From Gynuella sp. (GTDB lineage: Bacteria > Pseudomonadota > Gammaproteobacteria > Pseudomonadales > Natronospirillaceae): a DNA stretch of 64,000 nucleotides. Made by a program: the position numbers and the translations under genes. Within the stretch, counting starts at the first letter, position 1, and every line of letters starts with the position of its first letter. The stretch is taken from positions 1 to 64,000 of the forward strand of contig JANQHX010000063.1 in assembly GCA_028282465.1 (NCBI GenBank). The letters run 5' to 3'. This document shows positions 33,640 to 42,334 of the stretch, one piece after another. The notes beneath the pieces are model-generated. The model did not search any database. It was not told the DNA's origin and worked only from the letters and a program-made list of their open reading frames with translations.

Positions 33640-34248
33640 TTAGCTGGTTGTAAATACTGGTCCAACTCCTACGGCCCAAATAATTACAGTGATGGCCATC
33701 ATACCTACCATCATTACTAAGCCTACAGTTAATACTGAGCTAGCAAACATGAAGCCTTTTTCAGGAGGGATTTTCATTAAGATAGGTATGCCTTCATAAA
33801 GCAGGTAAACCGAATAGGCGACTGCGATCATGACAACCAACATGTTTAACCAAAGTACTGGGAACAATGCGATCAAGCCTACGATAAACAACGGGGTAGT
33901 GGTGTAGCTCGCCAATGCCACGCCTCTGGGTGTGTGATCTTCTTCTTCATAGGTCACTGAGAGAAAATCTATAAACTTACCCAGTATGAGAACCCCTGTG
34001 ATCATCGCAAGATAAAATAGAATACTCAGTTGCAGTGCACTTGCCGTTGTGAGTTTATACACCTCAGGACTGCTGCCCACTGTCCATCCCACTTGAGTTG
34101 ATCCCAGGTACCCGCATACTGCTGGAATCGCGGCAAGAACTATGGTGTGTGCCATGTAATGGCGACTCAGAGTATTGGGCTCTTTTCGAATGCTCTCCCA
34201 TTCTTGATCTGGGTGAGAAAACAGGCCCCATAGATGATTCAAAATCAT
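33640..34248 (-). CDS. Yip1-family membrane protein
   Basis: A 202-residue integral membrane protein with about five helices and a soluble N-terminus (HLWGLFSHPDQEWESIRKEP), the bacterial Yip1 signature. The charged loop VTYEEEDHTPRGVALASYTT lies between helices, and the C-terminal part has a small-residue-rich helix. Yip1 proteins in eukaryotes act in membrane traffic; the bacterial role is unknown. It precedes trmJ in the same direction, separated by a hairpin. Confidence 0.82.
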   Translation of the reverse strand: MILNHLWGLFSHPDQEWESIRKEPNTLSRHYMAHTIVLAAIPAVCGYLGSTQVGWTVGSSPEVYKLTTASALQLSILFYLAMITGVLILGKFIDFLSVTYEEEDHTPRGVALASYTTTPLFIVGLIALFPVLWLNMLVVMIAVAYSVYLLYEGIPILMKIPPEKGFMFASSVLTVGLVMMVGMMAITVIIWAVGVGPVFTTS

Positions 34249-34345
34249 GACTACTTCCTCCTAGTTATCCAAAGTGCAGCGCAAAAAAGGCTGCAGCATA
34301 TGAGTATAGTAGGGAATGGAAGTTTTGCGTTTTTTGGAAATTTGA

Positions 34346-35605
34346 TTAGAGAGTGCGTGCTCTAACCGCAATGACCTGATTATCTTTAATTTGAAGAATT
34401 TCCAAGGTGTAGTCTTGAATTTTCAAACTGACATTAGCATCAGGTATGTCTTCAAGTTTTTCCAGTATTAGCCCATTGATGGTCTTGGCAGTATCTGTGG
34501 GTAGTGTCCAGTCGAGAGCTTTATTAATATCGCGAATGGTTGCTGTGCCATCTATTACAAGAGACCCGTCTTGTTGTGGGTGAATTTCTTTGGTATCGCC
34601 CAACTCATCTGTTGTGAATTCACCAACAATTTCTTCCAAGATGTCAGCAAGGGTAATCATCCCCTGAACATCTCCATACTCATCAACAACCAATCCGGTA
34701 TTTATTTTTTCCTGCTGAAAATTAAATAGCTGGTTATATAAAGAAGTATTTTCTGGAACAAAATAGGGATCAGAGGACTTGCGCGTTAGCATCACTTTAG
34801 AGGGTTTGTCTGCCCATAAAAACTCGGCAGCGTCACGAATATGTAATATCCCCAATACCTTATTTAGATCATCTTTATAAACCGGCAACCGAGTGTATTT
34901 AGTGGATTTAATTTGTTGAGTAATGGTTTCAATGTCATCGTCCAAATCAATACCCACCACCTCTGGTCGGGGAATCATGATGTCATTCACCCGTACATTT
35001 TCCAGATCTAAAATGCCTAAGAGCATATTCTGTCGTTCTTCTGAAAGCTTGTGTCCAGATTCATTCACAAGAGTTTTAAGCTCTTCATGGGATAGCGCAT
35101 CGTTTTGTTCTGATGAACGATTGATTCTGAGTAACCAGAATATCAAGCTCACCACATGGCTGATTAGCCAATAGAATGGAAACAAGATTATGCTCAACGG
35201 ACTCAGTACGTAGCTGGCGGGAAAAGCGATTCTCTCTGGATACATTTGAGCCAGAGTTTTGGGTGTCACTTCTGAAAATATAAGTAGGGCTAGGGTTAAT
35301 AAAAGACCACCGGCGATTACGGCGATGTCATGCTCTGGCCACTGCTGTGCAGCAATCAATGTAACGATCTGAGCTGCTGCAACATTAACCAGATTGTTTC
35401 CAATGAGAATAATGCTGATCAGTCGATCTGGTTTATTTAAAAGTTTTAACACCTTTTTTGCTGAACCATGACCTTCTTTTTCTCTGTGTTTTAACCGGTA
35501 ACGGTTGAGCGAAAGCATGCCGGTTTCAGAGCTGGAGAAGAAGGCGGAAACAAGGAGAAGAATGACAAGTCCTGTGTATAAAAGACTTATGGGAACTTCG
35601 TTCAA
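34346..35605 (-). CDS. yfjD: CNNM/HlyC-CorC-family transporter (YfjD/CorB type)
   Basis: A 419-residue membrane protein. An N-terminal CNNM domain of four helices (LLYTGLVILLLVSAFFSSSE at the start) is followed by two CBS domains (IMIPRPEVVGIDLDDDIETI, then TGLVVDEYGDVQGMITLAD) and a C-terminal CorC_HlyC domain (DGTATIRDINKALDW). Members export or control Mg2+ or Co2+. In E. coli ypjD and yfjD lie together beside ffh, as here, where yfjD follows ypjD by 88 bases. Confidence 0.9.
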   Translation of the reverse strand: MNEVPISLLYTGLVILLLVSAFFSSSETGMLSLNRYRLKHREKEGHGSAKKVLKLLNKPDRLISIILIGNNLVNVAAAQIVTLIAAQQWPEHDIAVIAGGLLLTLALLIFSEVTPKTLAQMYPERIAFPASYVLSPLSIILFPFYWLISHVVSLIFWLLRINRSSEQNDALSHEELKTLVNESGHKLSEERQNMLLGILDLENVRVNDIMIPRPEVVGIDLDDDIETITQQIKSTKYTRLPVYKDDLNKVLGILHIRDAAEFLWADKPSKVMLTRKSSDPYFVPENTSLYNQLFNFQQEKINTGLVVDEYGDVQGMITLADILEEIVGEFTTDELGDTKEIHPQQDGSLVIDGTATIRDINKALDWTLPTDTAKTINGLILEKLEDIPDANVSLKIQDYTLEILQIKDNQVIAVRARTL

Positions 35606-35693
35606 CGCGAGGTTGCTCTAATTGCGATTGGGTCGGAAATTGTTTGTTTTTAGTGGGTAGATGTCAATAGCGTGTGATCAAACCAGAAAGCCT

Positions 35694-36488
35694 TTAAACC
35701 CTATTCAGTAAAAGCTCAAGTACAAAACGACTGCCCACAAATGCGGTGAATAGAACCAAAAATCCAGATATTGTCCATCTCGCCGCCACTCTGCCACGCC
35801 AGCCCAAGTAAAAATGGCCCCAAATTAAAATGCCATAAATGATCCATGCGATTACCGTCAGTGCTGATTTGTGCACGATATGCTGTGCCATCATATCTTC
35901 GACAAACATCAGTCCACTGACGATTGCTAGTGTGAGCAAAACAAAGCCCGTGACTAAAAGCTCAAACAGTAGTCGCTCCATGGTTTGCAGGGGGGGCAGA
36001 GCCCAAAATAAGCCGGAAGTGTGATGGGACTTTAGCCGTCGATCCTGGATGATTAAAACCACTGCGTGGGCAGCACAGATGGTGAGGACACTGTAAGCGA
36101 GTATGGAAATAAGTATGTGAGAGAGAATGCCGGTTTCAAAATCCGCTCTGGGTGTATAAGAACTGGTCACCACAGTTGACACCCAAATCACCAAAATACT
36201 GATGGGAAATAGCGCTGTAAACAGGTTCTCAAGTGGCTTTTTGAGCGAGCTAAACAACAATAGAAACCCTAGGAAGAACGCCACTAGAGAGGCAATCTTA
36301 AAAAAGCCAAGGTCAACACCGGTGTCTAGAATGATTTGCTGCCAAGCCAGTACGCCATGGAAAACCACTGCGACTATGCCTGATCCAATGATTAATCGAC
36401 GATCAAAGGATCTTTTCTTGTTTAGAACCAGAAACTGAAGCACAACGGACGTGAGGTAAAAAATACTAGATAGGGCAGCGAAAACCAT
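35694..36488 (-). CDS. ypjD: YpjD inner-membrane protein (cytochrome c assembly family)
   Basis: A 264-residue membrane protein with about eight helices, of the CcsA/CcmC-related cytochrome c assembly family. The helix-rich pattern with LSHILISILAYSVLTICAAH and MTAQHIVHKSALTVIAW-like segments supplies the conserved His residues thought to bind heme. E. coli YpjD has been linked to coupling of CorB-type transport. Divergent from ffh, 138 bases apart. Confidence 0.88.
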   Translation of the reverse strand: MVFAALSSIFYLTSVVLQFLVLNKKRSFDRRLIIGSGIVAVVFHGVLAWQQIILDTGVDLGFFKIASLVAFFLGFLLLFSSLKKPLENLFTALFPISILVIWVSTVVTSSYTPRADFETGILSHILISILAYSVLTICAAHAVVLIIQDRRLKSHHTSGLFWALPPLQTMERLLFELLVTGFVLLTLAIVSGLMFVEDMMAQHIVHKSALTVIAWIIYGILIWGHFYLGWRGRVAARWTISGFLVLFTAFVGSRFVLELLLNRV

Positions 36489-36626
36489 TCACATAAACTC
36501 AGTTAACTTGGGGAGATTTAGGAAGCTAGTGTCGCACATGCAAGGCTATTGTGGAATGCGGGCTGTTTACTCCCTGTCATGAAGGCTATAATCCGCACAA
36601 TTATTCTTAGGTTTAGATAAACATTC

Positions 36627-38060
36627 ATGTCAAAAACTCTCACCGAACGCTTAACCAGTGCACTTAAGAACGTTACTGGCAAAGCTCGTCTCACCGAAGA
36701 CAACATAAAAGATACCCTTCGCGAAGTGCGTATGGCATTGCTGGAAGCTGATGTGGCTCTGCCAGTGGTTAAAGACTTTATTGGTAAGGTAAAAGAGCGT
36801 GCAGTTGGCCAAGAAGTGTCTACGGCGCTGAATCCTGGTCAAGAATTCCTCAAAATTGTTCAGTCTGAACTTGAGCATGTTATGGGGGATAAAAACGAAA
36901 CTCTTGATCTGGCGGCTCAACCACCAGCAGTGATCTTAATGGCGGGTTTGCAAGGGGCTGGTAAAACCACCACCACGGCCAAGTTAGCCAAATTCTTGAT
37001 TGAGCGTGAGAAGAAGAAGGTTATGGTGGTTTCGGCTGATGTGTATCGTCCGGCGGCGATCAAACAGCTTGAAACCCTAGCTGGTGAGGTCGGTGCTGAG
37101 TTCTTCCCGAGTTCCGGTGATCAAAAGCCCGTCAAAATTGCCAAAGCCGCTATTGCTCAGGCGAAGAAGTCTTTCATGGATGTATTGATCTTGGATACCG
37201 CAGGTCGTCTAGCGGTGGACCAAGACATGATGGATGAAATCGCCGAGCTGCATAAGTCGGTTAATCCAGTGGAGACACTGTTTGTAGTCGATGCCATGAC
37301 GGGTCAGGACGCTGCCAATACGGCTAAAGCTTTCTCCGATGTATTACCCCTAACAGGTGTGGTGCTCACTAAGGCAGACGGTGATGCCCGCGGTGGTGCG
37401 GCGCTTTCTGTTCGGCAGGTCTCTGGTAAGCCAATCAAATTCTTAGGTATGGGTGAAAAAACCGATGCTCTAGAGCCATTCTACCCAGACCGCATGGCCT
37501 CCCGAATTCTCGATATGGGTGACGTTATGTCACTCATCGAGGAAGTTGAGCGTAAGGTCGATAAGAAGAAAGCTGAAAAACTTGCCAAAAAAGTCATGAA
37601 AGGCAAAGGCTTTGACTTACAAGACTTTCGAGAGCAGCTTGACCAGATGAACAATATGGGCGGGCTAATGGGCATGATGGATAAGTTACCTGGTATGGGC
37701 CAAATGGGGGCGATGCAAGGTCAAATGGCCGGTGCGGAAAACCAGATGGCACAAATGGGGGTTATCATCGACTCCATGACTCCTGACGAGCGTCGCTTTC
37801 CAGATAAAATTAATGGCTCCCGTAAAAAACGCATTGCAAGTGGGTCTGGTACCCAGATTCAAGACGTTAACCGAGTGCTTAAGCAACATAAGCAAATGGC
37901 CAAAATGATGAAGAAAGTCGGTAAAAAAGGCGGTATGGCCAAGATGATGAAGGGCATGGGCGGCATGATGGGAGGCGGCGGTGGAATGCCTCCCGGAGGT
38001 ATGCCTCCAGGCGGAATGCCACCGGGTGGGTTACCACCTGGATTTAATCCGTTTAAATAG
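36627..38060 (+). CDS. ffh: Signal recognition particle protein Ffh
   Basis: A 477-residue SRP GTPase that binds signal sequences of nascent chains and the 4.5S RNA. It has an N domain (about 1-85), a G domain with GLQGAGKTTTTAKLAKFL, DTAGRLAVD and TKADGDARGG, and an M domain from about 325, methionine-rich and ending in KMMKKVGKKGG-type residues. The C-terminus is unusual: four near-copies of MPPGG followed by FNPFK make it about 20 residues longer than E. coli Ffh. It is followed by a strong terminator. Confidence 0.97.
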   Translation: MSKTLTERLTSALKNVTGKARLTEDNIKDTLREVRMALLEADVALPVVKDFIGKVKERAVGQEVSTALNPGQEFLKIVQSELEHVMGDKNETLDLAAQPPAVILMAGLQGAGKTTTTAKLAKFLIEREKKKVMVVSADVYRPAAIKQLETLAGEVGAEFFPSSGDQKPVKIAKAAIAQAKKSFMDVLILDTAGRLAVDQDMMDEIAELHKSVNPVETLFVVDAMTGQDAANTAKAFSDVLPLTGVVLTKADGDARGGAALSVRQVSGKPIKFLGMGEKTDALEPFYPDRMASRILDMGDVMSLIEEVERKVDKKKAEKLAKKVMKGKGFDLQDFREQLDQMNNMGGLMGMMDKLPGMGQMGAMQGQMAGAENQMAQMGVIIDSMTPDERRFPDKINGSRKKRIASGSGTQIQDVNRVLKQHKQMAKMMKKVGKKGGMAKMMKGMGGMMGGGGGMPPGGMPPGGMPPGGLPPGFNPFK

Positions 38061-38073
38061 ATAATAATACGTT

Positions 38074-38105
38074 GAAAAAGCCGGAACCCAGTTTCCGGCT
38101 TTTTC
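38074..38105 (+). terminator. Terminator of ffh
   Basis: GAAAAAGCCGGAA (38074-38086) pairs with TTCCGGCTTTTTC (38093-38105), with T-rich ends, 14 bases past the ffh stop. Confidence 0.88.
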
Positions 38106-38189
38106 GTTAGGGTGAGTGCGGATTCGACGATTAAAGCCAGTCAGCGCTTCCTTGATAGCTTTTGGCAAACTCTCTTGAACTTTGATCGC

Positions 38190-38202
38190 GATAACATAAC
38201 AC
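38190..38202. promoter_or_regulatory. Zur-type box upstream of the COG0523 GTPase
   Basis: GATAACATAACAC is, read on the minus strand, GTGTTATGTTATC. It shares GTGTTATGTTAT exactly with the site upstream of znuA (42309-42320). The right half is degenerate (ATCGC rather than ATAAC). It lies 31 bases before the ATG. The same regulator probably represses both operons when zinc is plentiful. Confidence 0.6.
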
Positions 38203-38232
38203 TCTGCTCTGAAACATCATTGAGAATTTATC

Positions 38233-39270
38233 ATGTCCGTAAAGTGTAATGCCCGTATCCCAGTGAACATTATTTGGGGTTTTTTAGGAGCAGGAAAAAC
38301 AACCTTAATCAGACACCTTTTGAGCCTCAACTCGCAAAAAGAAAACTGGGTCGTGTTGGTGAATGAGTTCGGTCAAGTGGGTATTGATGGCGCTGTTCTG
38401 GAAAGCTCAGGTGTTCAAGTAAAAGAGATTGCTGGTGGCTGCATGTGTTGTGTTGGCAATGTGGTGACCAGAGTCGCTTTGAATCAAATTATTAAAGAAT
38501 TAAAACCTGAACGACTCATTATTGAACCCTCTGGTCTGGCCCATCCTGATGAATTGTTGAGCATGTTGGCAGAAGACCAATACCAAGAAGTACTGTGGTT
38601 AGAATCCAGTACCGCTGTAGTGGACGCCAGAAATATATCGGATAGTCGTTATACCCAGCATGAGATTTTTAATGCTCAAATTGCACTTTGTGATCGGTTA
38701 TTTGCTTCAAAATCAAATCACTACTCCGAACAGGATCTTGAGCTTCTGACAACCTATGCGACAGTAAAGAACCCAGGTCTAATCAAGAATCAATTCTTAA
38801 CGACGTTTAATGATCTGGACATTCATTGGCTCACCAAACAGATAAAAAATAATAGTCACCCATTGCAAGAACAAAGTGATCACTCACATTCTCATCATCA
38901 CGACCATCACGACCATCACCATCATGATGAAGAGGAGGAAGTGGATACCAGTGTTCAAGCAGAAGAAATTAAATCCTTCGAAGGTGCGACTGGAGGTGAT
39001 CATTCCTGCGGCTTTGTTTTCGGAGCTGCCTATTCGTTTAGCCTAGCTAAAGTGGAATCAGAATTAATGGGCTTTGATGGATTTAGGGCTAAGTCTCTTT
39101 TGAAAACCGATCAAGGAACTGTGCTATTTGATTCTGTAAAAGGTGTGCTAACCAAGCAGTTCATGGATCAACCTTTGGAGCAAAGTCGATTTGAGTTTAT
39201 TGATGGCCAGCCTCTAAGTGAGGTGCAACTGCGAGCAACGTTAACAAACTGTTTGATCGAGCATCCCTAG
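38233..39270 (+). CDS. COG0523/CobW-family zinc GTPase
   Basis: A 345-residue GTP-binding metallochaperone. The P-loop GFLGAGKTT is at residues 16-24 and the metal motif GGCMCC (Cys70, Cys72, Cys73) follows. A His-rich loop (HSHSHHHDHHDHHHHD) lies near residue 217-232. The C-terminal CobW_C domain follows. Zinc-responsive members deliver zinc to client enzymes under limitation. It overlaps zur by one base and has a Zur-type box upstream, so it is part of the zinc-starvation response. Confidence 0.9.
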   Translation: MSVKCNARIPVNIIWGFLGAGKTTLIRHLLSLNSQKENWVVLVNEFGQVGIDGAVLESSGVQVKEIAGGCMCCVGNVVTRVALNQIIKELKPERLIIEPSGLAHPDELLSMLAEDQYQEVLWLESSTAVVDARNISDSRYTQHEIFNAQIALCDRLFASKSNHYSEQDLELLTTYATVKNPGLIKNQFLTTFNDLDIHWLTKQIKNNSHPLQEQSDHSHSHHHDHHDHHHHDEEEEVDTSVQAEEIKSFEGATGGDHSCGFVFGAAYSFSLAKVESELMGFDGFRAKSLLKTDQGTVLFDSVKGVLTKQFMDQPLEQSRFEFIDGQPLSEVQLRATLTNCLIEHP

Positions 39271-39707
39271 TGTCTCTTACTAAAGTGCAACAAGCAGAAC
39301 AGATGTGTGAACAATTGGGTGAAAGATTCACTGAACCCAGGCGAATAGTATATTCTCTATTACTACAAGCTAACTCGGCGCTAACGGCCTATCAATTACT
39401 GGAGCAATTGCAAAAACTGAAACCAGGTGCAAAGCCACCTACGGTCTATCGAGCGCTAGAGTTTTTATTGAAACTCAAGTTGATACATAGAATAGATTCC
39501 TCAAATGCTTATCTAGCCTGTAACGCCGAGAATCATGGACACCAAGCCCAGTTTTTAATCTGTAATCAATGTGGTCAAATCAAAGAAGTCGAGCTTAAAC
39601 AGTTAGAGCCTGAAATATTAAAAGTTTGTGCTGAACAAAAATTTAAACCTGAGCAACAAATCATAGAAGTTCGTGGTCTATGTTTTCAATGTCAACAAGG
39701 AACCTGA
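39270..39707 (+). CDS. zur: Zinc uptake regulator Zur (Fur family)
   Basis: A 145-residue Fur-family repressor. The winged helix is at residues about 10-80 (RFTEPRRIVYSLLL, then GAKPPTVYRALEFLLKLKLI). The dimerisation domain holds two structural-zinc pairs, CNQC and CFQC, and NHGHQAQFLIC. It is predicted to repress zinc uptake genes when zinc is bound. The GTG start overlaps the TAG of the GTPase gene. The zinc rather than iron assignment rests on its neighbours and the boxes at znuA. Confidence 0.9.
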   Translation: MSLTKVQQAEQMCEQLGERFTEPRRIVYSLLLQANSALTAYQLLEQLQKLKPGAKPPTVYRALEFLLKLKLIHRIDSSNAYLACNAENHGHQAQFLICNQCGQIKEVELKQLEPEILKVCAEQKFKPEQQIIEVRGLCFQCQQGT

Positions 39708-40379
39708 ATGTTTCAAGATTTACAAATCTGGTTTAGTGACTCGTGGCAATTTTATCAACGTCATCTTATTGCCTTATTAGCTGTATCTTTTCCTGTTTTA
39801 TTGCCTTTGGAATTTTTTGGATTATTCATGGAGTTAAGGTTTTCCGAATCCATGAGTTCAGTTGATTATTTTTTTGCTAATGCAGCCCCTAGCTTGTTAG
39901 TTCACCCATTGTATCAATGCGCTGTGTTTTTATTCATTCAACAGGCTTTGAAGGGTAACATTTACCCGGTAAAAACTTACTACAGTAAGGCTTTGTCCTA
40001 TTGGGGAAAGCTTTTCTTGTTGTATTTATTTCTTGCTGTCACTGTAGGTTTTGGATTGATGCTACTGGTGCTCCCTGGCATTTATTTTATGATGCGAACA
40101 CTATTGGCTGAACCGGAAGCCATTTTCGGTGACAAAGGTGTGATAGATGCAATATCGGACAGTTGGGCGACTACAGAAAAAAGCCAAGGTATGCTGATTT
40201 TGGGAATGGGTGTAATTTACGGCATTTCATTGTTGCCATTTGGACTTGTTCAGCTGATGAATATTGAAACCATAGGTGCTAATTTTATAGCCAGCTTAGT
40301 CAGTAGCTGTCTGGTACTGTGGTTAACTGTTTTTCAATACCGAGTTTATTTATTCATTAAACCCCAGGAAAATACTTAG
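39708..40379 (+). CDS. YciC/UPF0259-like membrane protein
   Basis: A 223-residue protein with about six hydrophobic helices, resembling the UPF0259/YciC group (FSDSWQFYQRHLIALLAVSF at the start, LLLVLPGIYFMMRTLLAEPE in the middle, then GVIDAISDSWATTEKSQG). The stretch LPGIY...R....EP..I..... A...S is characteristic. Function unknown. It begins directly at the stop of zur, so it is probably co-transcribed with the zinc genes, but nothing in it suggests metal binding. Confidence 0.75.
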   Translation: MFQDLQIWFSDSWQFYQRHLIALLAVSFPVLLPLEFFGLFMELRFSESMSSVDYFFANAAPSLLVHPLYQCAVFLFIQQALKGNIYPVKTYYSKALSYWGKLFLLYLFLAVTVGFGLMLLVLPGIYFMMRTLLAEPEAIFGDKGVIDAISDSWATTEKSQGMLILGMGVIYGISLLPFGLVQLMNIETIGANFIASLVSSCLVLWLTVFQYRVYLFIKPQENT

Positions 40380-40384
40380 CAGTT

Positions 40385-40663
40385 ATGAAGTCTCTACTTA
40401 GAAAAATCTTTTCACCTATTCTCAAGCCATTGGAAGCAGGCACAGACGATTATGCCTATAAGCCTTCTCACCGAACCATACTCATTGCACTAGGCGTTCT
40501 GTTTACCTTTTTAGCAAGTGTGGTGTTATTTTTTACTCAGTATACGGACGATTTGGGATATTTTTTCCCAGTCATTATATTTGGAGGGTCTGGCGCGCTA
40601 TCAATGATAGTAGGCTTACTGGGTACTAACAGAGCAATAGCAAAGATCTGGGGTAGTCGCTAG
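40385..40663 (+). CDS. Small two-helix membrane protein, unknown function
   Basis: A 92-residue protein with a basic N-terminus (KSLLRKIFSPILKPLEAG) and two hydrophobic helices (about 32-52 and 60-82). No known domain is recognised. It lies five bases after the YciC-like gene and so is likely the last gene of the zinc-linked operon cobW-like-zur-yciC-like. Confidence 0.6.
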   Translation: MKSLLRKIFSPILKPLEAGTDDYAYKPSHRTILIALGVLFTFLASVVLFFTQYTDDLGYFFPVIIFGGSGALSMIVGLLGTNRAIAKIWGSR

Positions 40664-40694
40664 TTTCAGTTTTTGTCGTACTTTTTTAATCCAA

Positions 40695-41486
40695 TTATTT
40701 TTCTATGAGCGCTCTGGTAAGGTACACAATGGCAAATAAGCTGGTTGCGGTAGCTACTGTGGTAGGGCCACTTGGCGTATCCAGTAATACGGAAACAAAA
40801 ATTCCAGCAAATACCGATAACACACCAATAGCCGCAGCGAGTACTGCCATTTGTTCTGGATTCTGAACCAATCGCCGAGCTGTGGCTGCTGGTATAATCA
40901 TCATTGAAGTAATTAACAAAATACCCACTAGCTTCATCGCTACCGCAATAGTGAGGGCGATTAATAGTAAAAAAAACAGTTGTAGCAAATGAGTATTAAC
41001 CCCTTCGGCTCGTGCTAAATCCTCAGACACCGTCATCAACAGCCACCTGTTCCAGAAAAAAATCACAATTCCCAAAACCAAAGCCATGATGACGATTATT
41101 TGAAATAAGTCGGTTAGTTGAACCGATAAGATGTCGCCAAACAATAAAGAGTTTAGATCTATTCGAACATCGTCCATCAAGCTAATGGTAATTAACCCAA
41201 AAGACAGAGCGCCATGGGAAAGAATGCCTAGTAATGTGTCGGTAGAGAGATGTTTTTTTCTCCCCATAAAAAATAGCAGCAAGGCGAGGGCAAATGTTAT
41301 GGCACCTAATCCAATCTGTGGATTTAAATTTAATAGAAACCCAAGTGCCACGCCCAGTAATCCTGAATGAGCAAGACTATCGCCAAAGTAAGACATTCGG
41401 CGCCACACGATAAAGCTGCCTAGTGGGCCCGTCATTAATGCCACTGCACTACCGGCTGCCAGTGACATCCACAAAAGCTCAATCAA
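40695..41486 (-). CDS. znuB: Zinc ABC transporter permease ZnuB
   Basis: A 263-residue inner-membrane permease of the ABC-3 family with about eight helices. It lets Zn2+ from ZnuA pass into the cell with energy from ZnuC. The TTG at 41486 is chosen: it gives MIELLWMSLAAGSAVALMTG, which aligns with the E. coli ZnuB start MIELLFPGWLAG, an AGGGGGG sequence lies eight bases upstream, and the 263-aa length matches E. coli (261). A longer frame would start within znuC. It overlaps the znuC stop by eight bases. Confidence 0.93.
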   Translation of the reverse strand: MIELLWMSLAAGSAVALMTGPLGSFIVWRRMSYFGDSLAHSGLLGVALGFLLNLNPQIGLGAITFALALLLFFMGRKKHLSTDTLLGILSHGALSFGLITISLMDDVRIDLNSLLFGDILSVQLTDLFQIIVIMALVLGIVIFFWNRWLLMTVSEDLARAEGVNTHLLQLFFLLLIALTIAVAMKLVGILLITSMMIIPAATARRLVQNPEQMAVLAAAIGVLSVFAGIFVSVLLDTPSGPTTVATATSLFAIVYLTRALIEK

Positions 41487-42231
41487 GTTGATGACCCCCC
41501 TGTTCATGAAGGTCATGGTGATGATTATGTTTGTGCTTATAAATAGCGAGGTTTTGTCTGGTAGCATCTCCAAACAATTGTATAAACTCTGGATGATCTG
41601 AAATGGTTTCAGGTTCACCCGAGCAGCACACATGTTGATTTAGGCAGATCACTTTATCCGTCTTCGCCATCACAATATGCAAGTCATGGCTTACCATTAA
41701 TACCGCACAACCCAGCCTGTCTCTGATGGCTTCAATGAGTTCATACAATTCAACCTCACCGGTAAAATCAACCCCTTGAACTGGCTCATCAAGCACCAAC
41801 AGATTGGGTTTCTTTAAAATGGCTCTTGCCAGCATAACCCTTTGAAATTCGCCACCGGATAAACTTTGAACAGATTGGCCATACAAGTATTCAACACCAG
41901 TTTGCTGCAAGGCCCACCTTGTTTCAGGCTCAGAAACTTTTACCGGCAGTGAGAGCAAGCGTTCCACAGTGATGGGTAGGGTATCGTCAATTTGCAGCTT
42001 TTGAGGCATGTAGCCGATTTGCAAATGCTTTGATCGAACTAAATCGCCATTGTCGGCCTTCATAATACCCAACAGCACTTTGATAAATGTGGATTTGCCT
42101 GCTCCGTTTGGGCCAATCAGGGTGATAATAGAACCAGCATTAATTTCCATGGACACAGAATTTAGAATGACTTTGCCTCTTCGTGAAACCGAGATATTGC
42201 TAGCAGCCAATAGCGTTTGATTGTTAGGCAT
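41479..42231 (-). CDS. znuC: Zinc ABC transporter ATP-binding protein ZnuC
   Basis: A 250-residue ABC ATPase. Walker A GPNGAGKST is at about residues 38-46, the signature LSGGEFQRVMLARAI in the middle and Walker B LLVLDEP after it, with the switch His in VSHDLHIV. The His-rich C-terminus KHKHNHHHDLHEQGGHQ could bind zinc. It is transcribed leftward, 103 bases from the divergent znuA, and followed by znuB. Confidence 0.95.
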   Translation of the reverse strand: MPNNQTLLAASNISVSRRGKVILNSVSMEINAGSIITLIGPNGAGKSTFIKVLLGIMKADNGDLVRSKHLQIGYMPQKLQIDDTLPITVERLLSLPVKVSEPETRWALQQTGVEYLYGQSVQSLSGGEFQRVMLARAILKKPNLLVLDEPVQGVDFTGEVELYELIEAIRDRLGCAVLMVSHDLHIVMAKTDKVICLNQHVCCSGEPETISDHPEFIQLFGDATRQNLAIYKHKHNHHHDLHEQGGHQLD

Positions 42232-42307
42232 TAATGGGGAACCGTTGTTTATTTAGATTTTCTTTATTAGTGGGTTGTTCATGGCAGGATACAAACTTAA
42301 ACTAAGT

Positions 42308-42323
42308 GTTATGTTATAACATT
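42308..42323. promoter_or_regulatory. Zur box between znuC and znuA
   Basis: TGTTAT-gtt-ATAACA (42308-42322) is a perfect inverted repeat, and ATGTTATAACAT (42312-42323) is a perfect 12-base palindrome overlapping it. The sequence resembles known gammaproteobacterial Zur boxes (GTTATnnnATAAC type). It lies 12 bases upstream of the znuA ATG, in the 103-base gap between the divergent genes, where a single repressor could block both. Confidence 0.75.
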
Positions 42324-42334
42324 AAGGTCTTGAG

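Noticed and set aside
36651-36920. Minus-strand open frame in the 5' part of ffh
   Set aside because: Antisense to a highly conserved essential gene and without motifs of its own.
38881-38938. CAT/CAC-rich repeat as a possible simple-repeat or CRISPR-like element
   Set aside because: It is the codon run for the histidine-rich loop of the COG0523 GTPase; no spaced repeats exist.
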